64,000 nt of DNA from Acanthosoma haemorrhoidale (taxonomy: Eukaryota; Arthropoda; Insecta; Hemiptera; Acanthosomatidae). Below the pieces are notes generated by a model. It worked only from the letters and a program-made list of their open reading frames with translations, made no database searches and had not been told where the DNA came from. The first letter of the stretch is position 1. Each line of letters starts with the position of its first letter. The position numbers were made by a program, and so were the translations under genes. The stretch spans positions 930,001 through 994,000 of the forward strand of contig OV884015.1 in assembly GCA_930367205.1 (NCBI GenBank), written 5' to 3'. This document shows, piece by piece, positions 39,553 through 53,426 of the stretch.

Positions 39553-42009
39553 CTCGTAGCTTTGATCATACGATCGTATCACGTAATATAATGAGTGCTA
39601 ATGATACATTATACAATCATATTCAACATCATTTGATGTTATCTTCACTCGTAACTTTCATCATACGATCGTATCACGTGATACAATGAGTGCCAATGAT
39701 ACGGTACACTATCATATTCGACATCATTTGATGTTATATTCACTCGTGGCTTCAATCATACGATCGTATCACGTGATATAATGAGTGGCAATGATGCGGT
39801 ACACTATCATATTCCACATCATTTGATGTTATGTTTACTCGTAACTTTAATCATACGATCGTATCACGTGATTGAATGAGTGCCAATGATATGGCACACA
39901 ATCAAATTCGACATTATTTGGTGTTATATTCACTCGTAACTTGAATCACACGATCGTATCACGTGATACAATGAGTGCCAATGATATGGCACACAATCAA
40001 ATTCGACATCATTTGATGGTATATTCACTCGTAACTTTATTCTAACGATCGTATCACATGATACAATGAGTGCTAATGATACAGCACACTATCATATTTG
40101 ACATCATTTGATGTTATATTCACCCGAAACTTTCATCATACGATCGTATCACGTGATTGAATGAGTGCCAATGATATGGCACACAATCATATTCGACATC
40201 ATTTGATGTTATATTCACTCGTGACTTGAATCATACGATCGTATCACGTGATACCATGAGTGATAATGATTAGGCACACTATCTTATTCGACATCATTTG
40301 ATGTTATATTCACTCGAAACTTTAATCATACGATCATATCACGTGATACCATAAGTGCTAATGATTAGGCACACAATCATATTCGACATCAGTTGATGTT
40401 ATGTTCACGCGAAACTTTAATCATACAATCATATCACGTGATTGAATGAGTGCCAATGATTAGGCACACAATCATATTCGACATCATTTGATGTTATGTT
40501 CACGCGAAACTCGAATCATACGATTGTAACACGTGATACAATGAGTTCAAATGATACGGTACACAATCATATTCCACATCATTTGATGTTATGTTTACTC
40601 GTAACTTTAATTATACGATCATATCACGTGATTGAATGAGTGCCAATGATATGACACACAATCATATTCGACATCATTTGATGTTATATTCACTCGTAGC
40701 TTCAATCATACGATCGTATCACGTGATATAATGAGTGGCAATGATGCGGTACACTATCATATTCCACATGATTTGATGTTATGTTAACTCGTAACTTTAA
40801 TCATACGATCGTATCACGTGATTGAATGAGTGCCAATGATATGGCACACAATCAAATTCGACATTATTTGGTGTTATATTCACTCGTAACTTGAATCACA
40901 CGATCGTATCACGTGATACAATGAGTTTAAATGATACGGTACACAATCATATTCGACATCATTTGATGTTATATTCACTCGTAACTTGAATCATACGACC
41001 GTATCACGTGAAACAACGAGTGCTAATGATACATTATACAATCATATTCAACATCATTTAATGTTATATTCACGCGAAACTTTAATCATACGATCGTATC
41101 ACGTGATTGAATGAGTGCCAATGATATGGCACACAATCAAATTCGACATCATTTGATGGTATATTCACTCGTAACTTTATTCTAACGATCGTATCACATG
41201 ATACAATGAGTGCTAATGATACAGCACACTATCATATTTGACATCATTTGATGTTATATTCACCCGAAACTTTCATCATACGATCGTATCACGTGATTGA
41301 ATGAGTGCCAATGATATGGCACACAATCATATTCGACATCATTTGATGTTATATTCACTCGTGACTTGAATCATACGATCGTATCACGTGATACCATGAG
41401 TGATAATGATTAGGCACACTATCTTATTCGACATCATTTGATGTAATATTCACTCGAAACTTTAATCATACGATCATATCACGTGATACCATAAGTGCTA
41501 ATGATTAGGCACACAATCATATTCGACATCATTTGATGTTATGTTCACGCGAAACTTTAATCATACGATTGTAACACGTGATACAATGAGTTCAAATGAT
41601 ACGGTACACAATCATATTCCACATCATTTGATGTTATGTTTACTCGTAACTTTAATTATACGATCATATCACGTGATTGAATGAGTGCCAATGATATGAC
41701 ACACAATCATATTCGAAATCATTTGATGTTATATTCACTCGTAACTTGAATCATACGATTGTATCACGTGATACAATGAGTGCTAATGATACAGCACACA
41801 ATCATATTCGACATCATTTGATGTTATATTCACTCGTAACTTGAATCATACGACCGTATCACGTGATTGAATGAATGCCAATGATATGGCACACAATCAT
41901 ATTCGACATCATTTGATGTTATATTCACTGGTACTATGAATCATACGATCGTATCACGTGATACCATGAGTGCTAATGATTAGGCACACTATCATATTTG
42001 ACATCATCT

Positions 42010-42050
42010 GATGTTATTGATACGGTATACGAGCATGTTTGACATCATTT
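42010..42050. repeat. Truncated family A monomer (landmark copy 6)
   Basis: Short 41-bp unit followed by the TTATTG variant shared with 21802 and 53386. Confidence 0.92.
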
Positions 42051-42420
42051 ATTGTTATATTAACTCGTAAGTTTAATCATACGATCGTATCACGTAAAAC
42101 AATGAGTGCAAATGATACATTATACAATCATATTCAACATCATTTGATGTTATATTCACTCGTAACTTGAATCACACGATCGTATCACGTGATAAAATGA
42201 GTTCAAATGATACGGTACACATTCATATTCGACATCATTTGATGTTATGTTTACTCGTTACTTTAATCTTACGATCGTATCACGTGATACAATGAGTGCT
42301 AATGATACAGCACACTATCATATTTGACATCATTTGATGTTATATTCACTCGTAACTTGAATCATACGATCGTATCACGTGATACTATGAGTGCTAATGA
42401 TTAGGCACACAATCATATTC

Positions 42421-42800
42421 GACATTATTTGATGTTATATTAACTCGTTACTTTAATCTTACGATCGTATCACGTGATACAATGAGTGCTAATGATACAG
42501 CACACTATCATATTTGACATCATTTGATGTTATATTCACTCGTAACTTGAATCATACGATCGTATCACGTGATACTATGAGTGCTAATGATTAGGCACAC
42601 AATCATATTCGACATTATTTGATGTTATATTAACTCGTAACTTGAATCATACGATCGTATCACGTGATACAATAAGTTTAAATGATACGGTAAACAATCA
42701 TATTCGACATCATTTGGTGTTATATCCATCCCAAACTTTAATCATACGATCGTATCACGTGAAACAATGAGTGCTAATGATTAGGCACACAATCATATTC
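42421..42800. repeat. 190-bp dimer duplicated in tandem
   Basis: The GACATTATTTGATG monomer with TTAACTCGTTAC and its partner recur exactly 190 bp apart (42421 and 42611). The same duplicated state is seen at about 53787-54165 but not in the equivalent places at 15535 or 22210, linking these two blocks. Only the first 190 bp match fully; the second copy then runs into AACTTG. Confidence 0.85.
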
Positions 42801-42945
42801 GACATCATTTGATGTTATATTCACTCGTAACTTGAATTATACGATCGTATCACGTGATACAATAAGTGCAAATGATACGGCACACTATTATATTTGACAT
42901 CATTTGATGTCATATTCACTCGTAACTTTATTCATACGATCGTAT

Positions 42946-44347
42946 GATCTTTAACGTTAGCTCTTGCCCTATTATGTTCTCCTGATACCAAAACAAAGAA
43001 AACATCTTTAAAAAGTCGAATTTTAACAAAAATGCGTATTTCATAGCTTGTACGTTAGCATCTGCCCCATTATGTTCTCCTGATACCAAAACAAGAAAAA
43101 TATCGTCAAAAAGTCGAATTTTTAAAAAATGCGTATTTCATAGCTAGTACGTCAGCTCCTGCCCCATTATGTTCTCCTGATACGAAAACAAGAAAAATAT
43201 CGTCAAAAAGTCGAATTTTTACAAAAATGCGTATTTAGAGCTAGTACGTTAGCTCCTGTCCCATTATGTTCTCCTGATACCAAAACAAAAAAAAAATATC
43301 GTTCAAAAGTCAAATTTTTACAAAAATGCGTATTTCATAGCTGGTACGTTAGCTCCTGCCCTATTATGTTCTCCTGATATGAAAACGAGAAAAATATCGT
43401 CAAAAAGTTGAATTTTTCAAAAATGCATATTTCATAGCTAGTATGTTAGCTCCTGCCCCATTATGTTCTCCTGATATGAAAACCAGGAAAATATCGTCAA
43501 AAAGTTGAATTTTTAAAAAATGGGTATTTCATAGCTGGTACGTTAGCTCCTGTCCCATTATGTTCTCCTGATACCAAAACAAGGAAAATATCGTCAAAAA
43601 GTCGAATTTTTAAAAAATGCGTATTTCATAGCTAGTACGTCAGCTCCTGCCCCATTATGTTCTCCTGATACGAAAACAACAAAAATATCGTCAAAAAGTC
43701 GAATTTTTAAAAAAATGGGTATTTCATAGCTGGCACGTTAGCTCCTGCTCTTTTATGTTCTCCTGATACCAATACAAAGAAAATATCGTCTAAAATTCAA
43801 ATTTTTACAAAAATGCGTTTTTTATAGCTGGTACGTTACCTCCTACCCTATTATGTTCTCCTGATACGAAAACCAGGAAAATATCGTCAAAAAGTCGATT
43901 TTTTAAAAAATGCGTATTTCATAGCTAGTACGTCAGCTCCTGCCCCATTATGTTCTCCTGATACCAAAACAAAGAAAATATCGTCTAAAATTCAAATTTT
44001 TACAAAAATGCGTTTTTTATAGCTGGTACGTTAGCTCCTACCCTATTATGTTCTCCTGATACGAAAACCAGAAAAATATCGTCAAAAAGTTGAATTTTTA
44101 AAAAAAATGCGTATTTCATAGCTAGTACGGCAGCTCCTGCCCCATTATGTTCTCCTGATACCTAAACAAGAAAATATCGTCAAAAAGTTGAATTTTTAAA
44201 AAAAATGCGTATTTCTTAGCTAGTACGTTAGCTCCTGCCTTATTATGTTCTCCTCATACCAAAACATGAAAAATATCGTCAAAAAGTCGAATTTTAAAAA
44301 AATGCGTATTTTATAGCTGGTACAATAATTCCTGCCCTATTATGTTA
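42946..44347. repeat. Satellite family B, block 10 (about 14 monomers)
   Basis: One monomer shorter than the standard fifteen. At about 44235-44280 a hybrid unit joins the start of one type (CTCCTGCCTTATTATG) to the end of another (CTCATACCAAAAC). The intervening GTCATCAAAAAGTTAAA and CTGAACAATTATG words are skipped, as expected from unequal exchange between neighbouring units. Confidence 0.95.
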
Positions 44348-45854
44348 ACTCGTAGCTTTGATCATACGATCGTATCACGTAATATAATGAGTGCTAATGA
44401 TACATTATACAATCATATTCAACATCATTTGATGTTATCTTCACTCGTAACTTTCATCATACGATCGTATCACGTGATACAATGAGTGCCAATGATACGG
44501 TACACTATCATATTCGACATCATTTGATGTTATATTCACTCGTGGCTTCAATCATACGATCGTATCACGTGATATAATGAGTGGCAATGATGCGGTACAC
44601 TATCATATTCCACATCATTTGATGTTATGTTTACTCGTAACTTTAATCATACGATCGTATCACGTGATTGAATGAGTGCCAATGATATGGCACACAATCA
44701 AATTCGACATTATTTGGTGTTATATTCACTCGTAACTTGAATCACACGATCGTATCACGGGATACAATGAGTTCAAATGATACGGTATACAATCATATTC
44801 GACATCATTTGATGTTATGTTCACTCGTAACTTAAATCATACGATTGTATCACGTGATACAATGAGTGCTAATGATACAGCACACAATCATATTCGACAT
44901 CATTTGATGTTATATTCACTCGTAACTTGAATCATACGACCGTATCACGTGATTGAATGAATGCCAATGATATGGCATAAAATCATATTCGACATCATTT
45001 GATGTTATATTCACTAGTACCATGAATCTTACGATCGTATCACGTGATACCATGAGTGCTAATGATTAGGCACACTATCTTATTCGACATCATTTAATGT
45101 TATATTCACGCGTAACTTTGATCATACGATCGTATCACGTGATTGAATAAGTGCTAATGATATGGCACACAATCATATTCGACATCATCTGATGTTATAT
45201 TCACTCGTAACTTGAATCATACGATTGTATCACGTGATAAAATGAGTGCTAATGATTAAGCACACTATCTTATTCGACATCATTTGATGTTATATTCACT
45301 CGTAACTTTAATCATACGATCATATCACGTGATAGAATGAGTGCCAATGATACAGCACACAATTATATTCGACATCATTCATGTTATATTCATTCGTAAC
45401 TTAAATCATACGATCGTATCACGTGATACAATAAGTTCAAATGATGCGGTACACAATCATATTCGACATCATTTGATGTTATATTTACTCGTAACTTTTC
45501 TCATACGATCGTATCACGTGAAACAATGAGTGCTACTGATACATTATACAATCATATTCAACATCATTTGATGTTATATTCACTCGTAACTTGAATCATA
45601 CGATCGTATCACGTGATATAATGAGTGCCAATGATACGGCACACTATCATATTCGACATCATTTGATGTTATATTTACTCGTAACTTTAATCATACGATC
45701 GTATCACGTGATTGAATGAATGCCAATGATATGGCACACAATCATATTCGACATCATTTGATGTTATATTCACTGGTACTATGAATCGTACGATCGTATC
45801 ACGTGATACCATGAGTGCTAATGATTAGGCACACTATCATATTTGACATCATCT

Positions 45855-45895
45855 GATGTTATTGATACGGTATACGAGCATGTTTGACATCATTT
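45855..45895. repeat. Truncated family A monomer (landmark copy 7)
   Basis: First of two landmark copies in this A block. Confidence 0.92.
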
Positions 45896-46750
45896 AATGT
45901 TATATTAACTCGTAAGTTTAATCATACGATCGTATCACGTAAAACAATGAGTGCAAATGATACATTATACAATCATATTCAACATCATTTGATGTTATTT
46001 TCATTCGTAACTTGAATCACACGATCGTATCACGTGATAAAATGAGTTCAAATGATACGGTACACAATCATATTCGACATCATTTGATGTTATGTTTACT
46101 CGTTACTTTAATCTTACGATCGTATCACGTGATACAATGAGTGCTAATGATACAGCACACTATCATATTTGACATCATTTGATGTTATATTCACTCGTAA
46201 CTTGAATCATACGATCGTATCACGTGATACTATGAGTGCTAATGATTAGGCACACTATCTTATTTGACATCATTAGATGTTATATTCACTCGTAACTTTA
46301 ATCATACGATCATATCACGTGATACAATGAGTGCTACTGATACAGCACACAATCATATTCGACATCATTTGATGTTATATTCACTCGTAACTTGAATCAT
46401 ACGGTCGTATCACGTGATACAAAAAGTTTAAATGATACGGTAAACAATCATATTCGACATCATTTGATGTTATATCCATCCCAAACTTTAATCATACGAT
46501 CGTATCACGTGAAACAATGAGTGCTAATGATACATTATACAATCATATTCAAAATCATTTGATGTTATCTTCACTCGTAACTTTCATCATACGATCGTAT
46601 CACGTGATTGAATGAATGCCAATGATATGGCACACAATCATATTCGACATCATTTGATGTTATATTCACTGGTACTATGAATCGTACGATCGTATCACGT
46701 GATACCATGAGTGCTAATGATTAGGCACACTATCATATTTGACATCATCT

Positions 46751-46791
46751 GATGTTATTGATACGGTATACGAGCATGTTTGACATCATTT
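46751..46791. repeat. Truncated family A monomer (landmark copy 8)
   Basis: Second landmark copy, created by the 896-bp duplication. It is the landmark closest to a following B block. Confidence 0.92.
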
Positions 46792-47020
46792 AATGTTATA
46801 TTAACTCGTAAGTTTAATCATACGATCGTATCACGTAAAACAATGAGTGCAAATGATACATTATACAATCATATTCAACATCATTTGATGTTATTTTCAT
46901 TCGTAACTTGAATCACACGATCGTATCACGTGATAAAATGAGTTCAAATGATACGGTACACAATCATATTCGACATCATTTGATGTTATGTTTACTCGTA
47001 ACTTTATTCATACGATCGTA

Positions 47021-49787
47021 TGATCTTTAACGTTAGCTCTTGCCCTATTATGTTCTCCTGATACCAAAACAAAGAAAACATCTTTAAAAAGTCGAATTTT
47101 AACAAAAATGCGTATTTCATAGCTTGTACGTTAGCACCTGCCCCATTATGTTCTCCTGATACCAAAACAAGAACAATATCGTCAAAAAGTCGAATTTTTA
47201 AAAAATGCGTATTTCATAGCTAGTACGTCAGCTCCTGCCCCATTATGTTCTCCTGATACGAAAACAAGGAAAATATCGTCAAAAAGTCAAATTTTTACAA
47301 AAATGCGTATTTCATAGCTGGTACGTTAGCTCCTGCCCTATTATGTTCTCCTGATACGAAAACCAGGAAAATATCGTCAAAAAGTCGATTTTTTAAAAAA
47401 TGCGTATTTCATAGCTAGTACGTCAGCTCCCGCCCCATTATGTTCTCCTGATACCAAAACAAAGAAAATATCGTCTAAAATTCAAATTTTTACAAAAATG
47501 CGTTTTTTATAGCTGGTACGTTAGCTCCTGCCTTATTATGTTCTCCTCATACGAAAACCAGAAAAATATCGTCAAATAAGTCGATTTTTTAAAAAATGCG
47601 TATTTCATAGCTAGTACGGCAGCTCCTGCCCCATTATGTTCTCCTGATACCTAAACAAGAAAATATCGTCAAAAAGTTGAATTTTTAAAAAAAATGCGTA
47701 TTTCTTAGCTAGTACGTTAGCTCCTGCCTTATTATGTTCTCCTGATACCAAAACGAAGAAAATGTCATCAAAAAGTTAAATTTTTTTAAAAAAGAGTATT
47801 TTATAGCTGGTACGTTAGCTTCTGAACAATTATGATTTCCTCATACCAAAACAAGAAAAATATCGTCAAAAAGTCGAATTTTAAAAAAATGCGTATTTCA
47901 TAGCTAGTATGTTAGCTCCTGCCCCATTATGTTCTCCTGATATGAAAACCAGGAAAATATCGTCAAAAAGTTGAATTTTTAAAAAATGGGTATTTCATAG
48001 CTGGTACGTTAGCTCCTGTCCCATTATGTTCTCCTGATACCAAAACAAGGAAAATATCGTCAAAAAGTCGAATTTTTAAAAAATGCGTATTTCATAGCTA
48101 GTACGTCAGCTCCTGCCCCATTATGTTCTCCTGATACGAAAACAAGAAAAATATCGTCAAAAAGTCAAATTTTTACAAAAATGCGTATTTCATAGCTGGT
48201 ACGTTAGCTCCTGCCCTATTATGTTCTCCTGATACGAAAACCAGGAAAATATCGTCAAAAAGTCGATTTTTTAAAAAATGCGTATTTCATAGCTAGTACG
48301 TCAGCTCCCGCCCCATTATGTTCTCCTGATACCAAAACAAAGAAAATATCGTCTAAAATTCAAATTTTTACAAAAATGCGTTTTTTATAGCTGGTACGTT
48401 AGCTCCTGCCTTATTATGTTCTCCTCATACGAAAACCAGAAAAATATCGTCAAATAAGTCGATTTTTTAAAAAATGCGTATTTCATAGCTAGTACGGCAG
48501 CTCCTGCCCCATTATGTTCTCCTGATACCTAAACAAGAAAATATCGTCAAAAAGTTGAATTTTTAAAAAAAATGCGTATTTCTTAGCTAGTACGTTAGCT
48601 CCTGCCTTATTATGTTCTCCTGATACCAAAACGAAGAAAATGTCATCAAAAAGTTAAATTTTTTTAAAAAAGAGTATTTTATAGCTGGTACGTTAGCTTC
48701 TGAACAATTATGATTTCCTCATACCAAAACAAGAAAAATATCGTCAAAAAGTCGAATTTTAAAAAAATGCGTATTTCATAGCTAGTATGTTAGCTCCTGC
48801 CCCATTATGTTCTCCTGATATGAAAACCAGGAAAATATCGTCAAAAAGTTGAATTTTTAAAAAATGGGTATTTCATAGCTGGTACGTTAGCTCCTGTCCC
48901 ATTATGTTCTCCTGATACCAAAACAAGGAAAATATCGTCAAAAAGTCGAATTTTTAAAAAATGCGTATTTCATAGCTAGTACGTCAGCTCCTGCCCCATT
49001 ATGTTCTCCTGATACGAAAACAACAAAAATATCGTCAAAAAGTCGAATTTTTAAAAAAATGGGTATTTCATAGCTGGCACGTTAGCTCCTGCTCTTTTAT
49101 GTTCTCCTGATACCAATACAAAGAAACTATCGTCTAAAATTCAAATTTTTACAAAAATGCGTTTTTTATAGCTGGTACGTTACCTCCTACCCTATTATGT
49201 TCTCCTGATATGAAAACCAGGAAAATATCGTCAAAAAGTCGATTTTTTAAAAAATGCGTATTTCATAGCTAGTACGTCAGCTCCTGCCCCATTATGTTCT
49301 CCTGATACCAAAACAAAGAAAATATCGTCTAAAATTCAAATTTTTACAAAAATGCGTTTTTTATAGCTGGTACGTTAGCTCCTACCCTATTATGTTCTCC
49401 TGATACGAAAACCAGAAAAATATCGTCAAAAAGTCGATTTTTTAAAAAATGCGTATTTCATAGCTAGTACGGCAGCTCCTGCCCCATTATGTTCTCCTGA
49501 TACCTAAACAAGAAAATATCGTCAAAAAGTTGAATTTTTAAAAAAAATGCGTATTTCTTAGCTAGTACGTTAGCTCCTGCCTTATTATGTTCTCCTGATA
49601 CCAAAACAAAGAAAATGTCATCAAAAAGTTAAATTTTTTTAAAAAAGAGTATTTTATAGCTGGTACGTTAGCTTCTGAACAATTATGATTTCCTCATACC
49701 AAAACAAGAAAAATATCGTCAAAAAGTCGAATTTTAAAAAAATGCGTATTTTATAGCTGGTACAATAATTCCTGCCCTATTATGTTA
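47021..49787. repeat. Satellite family B, block 11 (about 28 monomers)
   Basis: Enlarged by an 878-bp nine-monomer unit in tandem. It does not use the ten-monomer unit of 22747-25672, so this block expanded independently. It shares AGAACAATATCG, GCTCCCGCCCC and CAAATAAGTCG variants with the blocks at 59550 and 62331. Confidence 0.95.
47183..48938. repeat. Two tandem copies of an 878-bp nine-monomer B unit
   Basis: Private words GCTCCCGCCCC (about 47426 and 48304) and CAAATAAGTCG (about 47572 and 48450) recur 878 bp apart, as does GCGTATTTCATAGCTAGTAT (47891 and 48769). The recombination point is visible where the usual terminal unit (AAAAAAATGCGTATTTTATAG) is instead continued by TTTCATAGCTAGTATG. 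Confidence 0.9.
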
Positions 49788-50199
49788 ACTCGTAGCTTTG
49801 ATCATACGATCGTATCACGTAATATAATGAGTGCTAATGATACATTATACAATCATATTCAACATCATTTGATGTTATCTTCACTCGTAACTTTCATCAT
49901 ACGATCGTATCACGTGATACAATGAGTGCCAATGATACGGTACACTATCATATTCGACATCATTTGATGTTATATTCACTCGTGGCTTCAATCATACGAT
50001 CGTATCACGTGATATAATGAGTGGCAATGATGCGGTACACTATCATATTCCACATCATTTGATGTTATGTTTACTCGTAACTTTAATCATACGATCGTAT
50101 CACGTGATTGAATGAGTGCCAATGATATGGCACACAATCAAATTCGACATTATTTGGTGTTATATTCACTCGTAACTTGAATCACACGATCGTATCACG

Positions 50200-52915
50200 T
50201 GATTGAATGAGTGCCAATGATATGGCACACAATCAAATTCGACATCATTTGATGGTATATTCACTCGTAACTTTATTCTAACGATCGTATCACATGATAC
50301 AATGAGTGCTAATGATACAGCACACTATCATATTTGACATCATTTGATGTTATATTCACCCGAAACTTTCATCATACGATCGTATCACGTGATTGAATGA
50401 GTGCCAATGATATGGCACACAATCATATTCGACATCATTTGATGTTATATTCACTCGTGACTTGAATCATACGATCGTATCACGTGATACCATGAGTGAT
50501 AATGATTAGGCACACTATCTTATTCGACATCATTTGATGTTATATTCACTCGAAACTTTAATCATACGATCATATTACGTGATACCATAAGTGCTAATGA
50601 TTAGGCACACAATCATATTCGACATCATTTGATGTTATGTTCACGCGAAACTTTAATCATACAATCATATCACGTGATTGAATGAGTGCCAATGATTAGG
50701 CACACAATCATATTCGACATCATTTGATGTTATGTTCACGCGAAACTCGAATCATACGATTGTAACACGTGATACAATGAGTTCAAATGATACGGTACAC
50801 AATCATATTCCACATCATTTGATGTTATGTTTACTCGTAACTTTAATTATACGATCATATCACGTGATTGAATGAGTGCCAATGATATGACACACAATCA
50901 TATTCGAAATCATTTGATGTTATATTCACTCGTGGCTTCAATCATACGATCGTATCACGTGATATAATGAGTGGCAATGATGCGGTACACTATCATATTC
51001 CACATGATTTGATGTTATGTTAACTCGTAACTTTAATCATACGATCGTATCACGTGATTGAATGAGTGCCAATGATATGGCACACAATCAAATTCGACAT
51101 TATTTGGTGTTATATTCACTCGTAACTTGAATCACACGATCGTATCACGTGATACAATGAGTTTAAATGATACGGTACACAATCATATTCGACATCATTT
51201 GATGTTATATTCACTCGTAACTTGAATCATACGATCGTATCACGTGAAACAACGAGTGCTAATGATACATTATACAATCATATTCAACATCATTTAATGT
51301 TATATTCACGCGAAACTTTAATCATACGATCGTATCACGTGATTGAATGAGTGCCAATGATATGGCACACAATCAAATTCGACATCATTTGATGGTATAT
51401 TCACTCGTAACTTTATTCTAACGATCGTATCACATGATACAATGAGTGCTAATGATACAGCACACTATCATATTTGACATCATTTGATGTTATATTCACC
51501 CGAAACTTTCATCATACGATCGTATCACGTGATTGAATGAGTGCCAATGATATGGCACACAATCATATTCGACATCATTTGATGTTATATTCACTCGTGA
51601 CTTGAATCATACGATCGTATCACGTGATACCATGAGTGATAATGATTAGGCACACTATCTTATTCGACATCATTTGATGTTATATTCACTCGAAACTTTA
51701 ATCATACGATCATATCACGTGATACCATAAGTGCTAATGATTAGGCACACAATCATATTCGACATCATTTGATGTTATGTTCACGCGAAACTTTAATCAT
51801 ACAATCATATCACGTGATTGAATGAGTGCCAATGATTAGGCACACAATCATATTCGACATCATTTGATGTTATGTTCACGCGAAACTCGAATCATACGAT
51901 TGTAACACGTGATACAATGAGTTCAAATGATACGGTACACAATCATATTCCACATCATTTGATGTTATGTTTACTCGTAACTTTAATTATACGATCATAT
52001 CACGTGATATAATGAGTGCCAATGATATGACACACAATCATATTCGAAATCATTTGATGTTATATTCACTCGTGGCTTCAATCATACGATCGTATCACGT
52101 GATATAATGAGTGGCAATGATGCGGTACACTATCATATTCCACATGATTTGATGTTATGTTAACTCGTAACTTTAATCATACGATCGTATCACGTGATTG
52201 AATGAGTGCCAATGATATGGCACACAATCAAATTCGACATTATTTGGTGTTATATTCACTCGTAACTTGAATCACACGATCGTATCACGTGATACAATGA
52301 GTTTAAATGATACGGTACACAATCATATTCGACATCATTTGATGTTATATTCACTCGTAACTTGAATCATACGACCGTATCACGTGATACAATGAGTGCT
52401 AATGATACATTATACAATCATATTCAACATCATTTAATGTTATATTCACGCGAAACTTTAATCATACGATCGTATCACGTGATTGAATGAGTGCCAATGA
52501 TATGGCACACAATCAAATTCGACATCATTTGATGGTATATTCACTCGTAACTTTATTCTAACGATCGTATCACATGATACAATGAGTGCTAATGATACAG
52601 CACACTATCATATTTGACATCATTTGATGTTATATTCACCCGAAACTTTCATCATACGATCGTATCACGTGATTGAATGAGTGCCAATGATATGGCACAC
52701 AATCATATTCGACATCATTTGATGTTATATTCACTCGTGACTTGAATCATACGATCGTATCACGTGATACCATGAGTGATAATGATTAGGCACACTATCT
52801 TATTCGACATCATTTGATGTTATATTCACTCGAAACTTTAATCATACGATCATATCACGTGATACCATAAGTGCTAATGATTAGGCACACAATCATATTC
52901 GACATCATTTGATGT
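50200..52915. repeat. 1,140-bp twelve-monomer A higher-order repeat, about 2.4 copies
   Basis: The monomer order is repeated at exactly 1,140-bp spacing at several points: 50221, 51361 and 52501 (CACACAATCAAATTC variant); 50341, 51481 and 52621 (CACCCGAAACTTTC variant); 50941 and 52081 (GTGGCAATGATGCGG variant). Few differences separate copies, for example AAACAACGAG at 51247 versus TACAATGAG at 52387. Confidence 0.92.
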
Positions 52916-53385
52916 TATGTTCACGCGAAACTTTAATCATACGATTGTAACACGTGATACAATGAGTTCAAATGATACGGTACACAATCATATTCCACAT
53001 CATTTGATGTTATGTTTACTCGTAACTTTAATTATACGATCATATCACGTGATTGAATGAGTGCCAATGATATGACACACAATCATATTCGAAATCATTT
53101 GATGTTATATTCACTCGTAACTTGAATCATACGATTGTATCACGTGATACAATGAGTGCTAATAATACAGCACACAATCATATTCGACATCATTTGATGT
53201 TATATTCACTCGTAACTTGAATCATACGACCGTATCACGTGATTGAATGAATGCCAATGATATGGCACACAATCATATTCGACATCATTTGATGTTATAT
53301 TCACTGGTACCATGAATCATACGATCGTATCACGTGATACCATGAGTGCTAATGATTAGGCACACTATCATATTTGACATCATCT

Positions 53386-53426
53386 GATGTTATTGATACG
53401 GTATACGAGTATGTTTGACATCATTT
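53386..53426. repeat. Truncated family A monomer (landmark copy 9)
   Basis: Short 41-bp unit with a private ACGAGTATG change (GCATG elsewhere) and the TTATTG follower shared with 21802 and 42010. Confidence 0.92.

Larger units (their letters stand above)
39553..42945. repeat. Satellite family A, block 10 (about 35.7 monomers)
   Basis: Contains a 1,140-bp (twelve-monomer) repeat: the monomer order at about 39961 recurs at about 41101. Near its end a 190-bp dimer is duplicated in tandem (42421-42610, then from 42611). Landmark at 42010, about 935 bp before the B block. Confidence 0.95.
45711..47000. repeat. 896-bp tandem duplication carrying the landmark monomer
   Basis: ATTGAATGAATGCC at 45711 recurs at 46607, and the landmark at 45855 recurs at 46751, both 896 bp apart (nine 95-bp monomers plus 41 bp). 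Both copies have the private ATGAATCGTACG word. The second copy is incomplete and runs directly into the B block with only about 270 bp after the landmark. Confidence 0.88.
44348..47020. repeat. Satellite family A, block 11 (about 28 monomers)
   Basis: The first 1.35 kb matches the block at 56010 onward at offset 11,662 bp, including a private loss of the E-box (CACGGGAT at about 44757). The latter half holds an 896-bp duplication with two landmark monomers (45855 and 46751). The 94-bp monomer at about 45377 produces a 62-codon frame (45341-45529, GTG start) that I regard as spurious. Confidence 0.95.
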
